Shown here in pieces: positions 59,313 through 64,000 of a stretch of DNA of 64,000 nt. Both the position numbers and the translations under genes were made by a program. Within the stretch, counting starts at the first letter, position 1; the number at the start of each line of letters is the position of its first letter. The notes below the pieces were generated by a model. That model was not told the origin of the DNA. It made no database searches and worked only from the letters and a program-made list of their open reading frames with translations. The stretch comes from Loxodes magnus (Eukaryota > Ciliophora > Karyorelictea > Loxodida > Loxodidae), in NCBI GenBank assembly GCA_946699065.1, contig CAMPDV010000134.1, positions 434,001-498,000 of the forward strand, given 5' to 3'.

Positions 59313-62300
59313 GTTATAGATTCTTATTGAAGTATTGGATAGCTAGATTATGATTTCCACTTTCATCACACGAGTAAACTTTCTCCTCTTTAATCTTCTT
59401 TATTAGTTCCGAGTTGTTTCTTCATTGAATCTTAAATTGCCAGCATAACTTGAAAAAGTAGAAGAACTAGAATTCTAATATTAGTATAGTTAACATTTAA
59501 GTTAATAAGAGCATTTATTCAGTATTAATCAATCTAAAAAGAGAATACTTAGACAGGAACTGAGATAATGTATAGACTAACTTTATATATAAAATAAGGA
59601 AGAGCATACTATTAATTAAAGAAGGATTTAAAAGACTAGATTTACAATTTAGTCCATAAATCCTTAGTTAAACCTAAGAAATCTGGATTGCTTAGTTTAG
59701 GTGATAAATAAGAATTTAGATGCATAAAGCTTGATATAAGGTTTCTGAAATAGAGGTATATTAGAAGATAATAAATATGGATATAAGTTATGTCTTCATT
59801 TTAGGAGTTATAAATATACTTATAGTACCATAAGCAAAAACCTTTATAAAATAAGAACTTAAATTACTGTTTTGTAATATAAGGATAGTTATAGGTATAT
59901 TTAGAATGAGAGATATAGAAAAATATGTATTTAATGTTTAGAATAGTAAATAAGTTAATTAAAATAGCATAAAAAACCGTATTTTAAAGAATGAAAGGGT
60001 ATGATTATAATAATGGAAAGCAGAACTTGACTTTAAAATAGTTTTGTCTTCTTACAATTCTAAAGTTTAAAGAATTTAGATAAATCAACTGATAAAAATT
60101 GAAAATAATTGAATATTGTAAAGAGATAGAAGATATTAGATCATTAATATTTAACTTAGAAATATAATTAAAGATAAACCATGTAATACTAAGGATATAA
60201 TACTAATCAAACTTGAGTATTATAAATAACATTTGATCCTATATTTGCTATAACAAAAAATCTAGACTAAGATAGTAATTAGGCTCTACCATAATGTTAG
60301 TTTCTTAAAAGCTAATAACATCTTTTTTCTTAATGGTACATAATATCTATTTTCACAGCAATGTATATACAAATGATGAGTTTTAGGTTTCGATATGTTA
60401 ATGAAATCTTCAAACTTATATAAAAATATTCGAATACACACTAAAAGCATATTTCTTAATATCAGATAACCTAATCATTTCATATCTAATAGTTTATAAT
60501 AGATAACTGTTTTTTAATTCGACTATTTTCAATCTATCAAATCTGAGTTTTTTCTCCTTTTGATCATAAAATACATTGATAAAAATCCTATCTCAGCGAT
60601 GTTCAAAACGAGCGATAATTTTTATATATTTTTGGTTTGAAGAGATAATTTAAATTAGTTGTAATGCAACTATTTTCTATTATATCTATCTTTATATTTA
60701 GATTTCTTATTATGATGAATATTTTAGTTATACTTTAAATGAGTATTTCACTATTTAAATTTTATTTATGTCCTTTTAGTTTTTGTTTCATAAACCTATT
60801 AAGTTATTTAAAGTAAATACTTTGATTTTTTTATACATTGCTGATTTAAAGTGATTATAACTAACATATTGGTATGTATATTCTTACTCTACTATTATAA
60901 TAGTTCATCATCTCTTACTTTCCATCATTTTGCTTTGTTGTGAATCGTTTTTATTCTGGAAAAAATCTAACTAGTTATACCTCTTAATAAATATCCTTTT
61001 ACTTTTATTTATTTAAGTTACATTTTGATGATTCTAAATATCTTTTTAATGAAGAATCAACAAAGCCAGCTTCGATTTTCTACTAACCATAAGATTTTAT
61101 ACCTAGAGCTTTCTCAATAAATGGCGAACCATTCTCTATAATATCAAATACCTTGCAAACTTTAGGCTTCTATATTTACTCTTTCTTTTAACTTTGAAAA
61201 AAAGTAATATTTTCATATCTTTAGTCAATCTGATGATTACAAACTACTAATTATATCAAATCAATTTGAAAAACACACTTCATCATGTCCTTAGAACTAA
61301 TTCTAGACTCACAATACAATAATATCTGAAGAAATAAAAGCAAAAATATAGATGAAACTGAAGAATTTAGAAGAATAGCCTGATCTTATGCTATTACCTA
61401 CCATATTTAATTAAATCAATCTAAAGGTATCATGAATGCTTAGTTGCAAGTAAATTTAAGATAAATCGAATTATAATAAGATATTCACTTTACAAATGTA
61501 TCCTCCTTTTTCATTTTCTGCTTTTAAGTCTTTATCATGATCAATTACACAATTATAGTACTAATAGAATTTGATATCTATAGTCTATATAATACTTATA
61601 TAATTTTAGGTTTCTGGTATTTTTTCATTCAGATATATAAGAAATTTCCGATTTTTTATATGAGGTAAATCTAAAAAGAATTAGCTTAAATTCTCAAAAG
61701 AAGCTTCTTTGTTTGAAATTTCTCATTTCTAACTTCTCAAATTTCTACCTTTTTTCATTTGATCCAGTACAATAGTGATTCCATAAAAATTAAGCTTTCA
61801 TATAGCAAACTAGTTCATTTTCATTATTTTCTTTAATAGTACTAGAATTTTATTAACCTCACTCCTCTTTGCCTAACTTGATTTTTCTTCATTACATTAT
61901 TCAAGTTCATTAGTATTATATAATCCCCAGAATGTGTATTTAATATCTTAATAATGATTATATTATTATTTTTCCTTTTATGGCTCATTTTAAAGCCTTA
62001 GTTTTCATCTTAATACATTAACTAACTTATCCTTATCATACTGTCTAACAACTTAATTCATTTGTGATCTCTATATATCTGCTTAAAACTAAGTTAGTCC
62101 ATTCCAATAAAGTTAAGTCTAGATACAATTTCAATTCTTTTCTACTATACTACATCCACAAGGGATAATTATAACTATGCTTTTGCTGCTGATTCTTCTA
62201 CATTTACTTTAATCAACTATTGATTTATTCTTTAGTTAGTATTACTTGGTTTACTCTAATTCACTAGTTTAAATATTTAAGATCTTTTCTGTTATTTACA

Positions 62301-64000
62301 GCTATACTCAAGAATAATTCCAGGAAATCTTTTCTCGTTTTGTATTGATGAAGAAATTTAGATCTTAACTTTGATACGAAAAGCCCGTATAAAATGCTCT
62401 TTAATTGATCTTTTATCTAAAGTTCCTAGCTTCTTATTATAATTTCTTAATCCTTTTATATGAATCTCTTTTGTATTATTTTGCAGGATAAAAAAACTAA
62501 AAGAAGGCTATTAAAACTTTTCCCCCTCGTTTTAGTTTCTTGCCATTTTAATATTTTCATTCCTGCTCTTTCATAAAAACTTTAATTCGTTTGAGCTTTT
62601 AGTATTGACATCTTACCAATTATATTATCAAAACTATAAAAAGCAGCTTAAAAGGTCAGAAGCAAACATATCTTTAATTAAAATATTATTTATCAATATT
62701 TTTTGATCTTCTCATTGATATAAATCTCGTTTTTCATTTTAAACTAGATTTAGAATTGTTCTGGTATAGAAAATTATAAATAGCATTTCTTAAAATCTAG
62801 ATGATCATCAGCCTCTCTTACTTATTGATACTAGATAATCTTTGTTCTTTGATCTATAGCCATATTACAGCCTCTAGACCCCATTTATCTCAAATATACT
62901 ATTTAACTTCTTTCGATTGTAGCTACTTTATACCATTTTTCTTTATTTAGAGCTCATATATCAAGACGGTGGACTAGGAATAGAGAATATGAAGCTCATT
63001 TTCTATAGCATTAAATGCTTTTATCTTAAACTGATTATGACAACACGCCAAGAACCATTATAAGTTTAAATTTATATCTTTAGGTTATACCAATAATATG
63101 TAATAAGGCTTTGTGTGAGTATTTTAGATGATAGTTTAATTGTCTTATCTTCATAAAACTAAAGCATTTAATAATATCTTGGGTATTTCCATTTTCCCTT
63201 GCTTTTCATCTTTATAATTGATTATCAAGAGACTTGTAAGCATTCTTACTTATCTCCCTTTATTACTATGACTTTTATAATTTCTAGTCATCGATTTTTC
63301 TACAACTTCTGTTTATTTCCTTCTTATTTAAAATCACAACACTACAAGCATTTTTCAGATAATCGATTAAATTATAAGCTTTTTGTAAAAAACATCTACT
63401 AGAAACAAGGCAGAGTACTAGAATAACTAGACTAGAGAATAGTAGTATCATCAGATATAAGGAAGATTAAGAAATCAAAGGCAAGTGAAGTTTAGGTATA
63501 ATGAAGATAAAAAAGAGTAACAAAGGACTATTTAAATGTATTGAAAGTAAATGATTCAATTCAAAAGAAAATGTATGATAATTTAAGTTGACTAGCATAA
63601 GAGATCAATCAGATAAATAGCTTTCTTTAATAAATCACTACTTTTGAGTAAATCCTTCAATAAATGAATTTGAACATTAATAAGCTTTCCATTAATTTAG
63701 AACGTCTTCTATATATTTTCAAGCTGGAATTAAGATTAGGGTACAATGTTGTGATTTCAAATGTAGTACTAGTAGCGATTTTCCTTTATTAAATTGATAG
63801 AAGTGAGATTATTAAAAATTATTTTAATAAGTAACTCCTTTAGCTCTAATTATCTTACGCTTACATATAATTTAGTATTAGGAGAGAAGAAGTGAGCTCT
63901 TTTAAGAGCGATAGATATTTAATTTTGTGTCCTGCAAATATGGAAGAGTATATACAGTCTAGCAATCACTCTATAAACCTTTTTAGCTTATTAGGTAAAG
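59313..64000. other. Long AT-rich region, no gene supported
   Basis: About 4.7 kb, the most AT-rich part of the window. One plus-strand frame from ATG 61284 (MSLELILDSQYNNIWRNKSK) is mildly protein-like, but no end or homology supports it. No tandem repeat, tRNA or telomeric repeat is seen. Confidence 0.45.

Noticed and set aside
61284..61740. Plus-strand frame starting MSLELILDSQYNNIWRNKSK
   Set aside because: Mildly protein-like, but no secure TGA end, homology or codon signal distinguishes it in a code where all frames are open.
1..64000. CRISPR arrays, IS elements, bacterial operons
   Set aside because: Nothing of the kind is seen. Gene families, introns and code are eukaryotic (ciliate).

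Overview
The window looks like macronuclear DNA from a ciliate with a reassigned genetic code. Every recognisable gene is interrupted by TAA and TAG where homologues have glutamine or polar residues. Many genes also have in-frame TGA where homologues have tryptophan (for example the GARW motif near the dynein C-terminus and the W of the polycystin N-terminal 'KWLE' motif). TGA is also the codon at the homology-defined or apparent end of nearly all of them. TAA/TAG = Gln with TGA = Trp or stop by context is the code described for karyorelict ciliates (Loxodes/Parduczia type, NCBI table 27); the Condylostoma-type code (table 28) is the nearest alternative. The genome is AT-rich, genes are mostly intron-poor, and introns come in two sizes: about 20 nt and 58-85 nt. 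Because no codon is an unconditional stop, open reading frames alone prove nothing here, so calls rest on homology, coherent composition and frame continuity.

Layout. 2.0-4.4 kb (-): a divergent elongation factor 2 paralogue that has lost its GTP-binding motifs. 6.1-7.8 kb (-): an organic-cation/sugar-type MFS transporter. 9.3-13.6 kb (+): a double-unit polycystin channel. 13.9-14.7 kb: two small divergent genes 16 bp apart. 14.7-27.1 kb (-): a 4090-residue single-headed axonemal dynein heavy chain with two introns. 27.6-29.3 kb (+): a MORN-repeat protein. 29.6-30.5 kb (+): an unrecognised one-TM protein. 31.0-31.7 kb (-): 14-3-3. 32.4-33.7 kb (+): a UBC-like plus PH-like protein. 34.3-34.8 kb (-): a CDKN3-like phosphatase. 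34.9-36.4 kb (-): an oxalate/formate-antiporter-like MFS protein. 36.4-39.4 kb: three small hypothetical genes. 39.9-40.4 kb (+): a CSN8-like PCI protein. 40.75-42.0 kb (-): selenophosphate synthetase with a downstream SECIS element. 44.5-46.9 kb (-): a second EF2-like gene. 48.0-50.4 kb (-): a protein with a degenerate HAD/FCP1-like domain. 52.2-53.5 kb (+): a decayed inverted copy of the second EF2-like gene. 55.1-59.3 kb (+): the GATOR1 subunit DEPDC5/Iml1. The long AT-rich stretches at both ends and between these genes hold nothing I can support.

Most notable observation. Selenophosphate synthetase (SelD/SEPHS2) has TGA at exactly the position of the known selenocysteine (context GMKG-TGA-GCKVPQ). 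A stem-loop with all core SECIS features (UGA/GA quartet, 11-nt spacing to an unpaired AA, a 10-bp basal helix) begins 11 nt after its stop codon. If both are functional, UGA has three meanings in this one genome: Trp, stop and Sec.

The genes do not form a pathway. Dynein is ciliary, the polycystin and MORN proteins are often cilium- or cortex-associated, and 14-3-3, CSN8 and DEPDC5 are regulatory housekeeping proteins. The mixture is ordinary for a protist chromosome. The unusual parts are the code, the selenoprotein, the GTPase-dead EF2 family with its inverted decayed copy, and the double polycystin.
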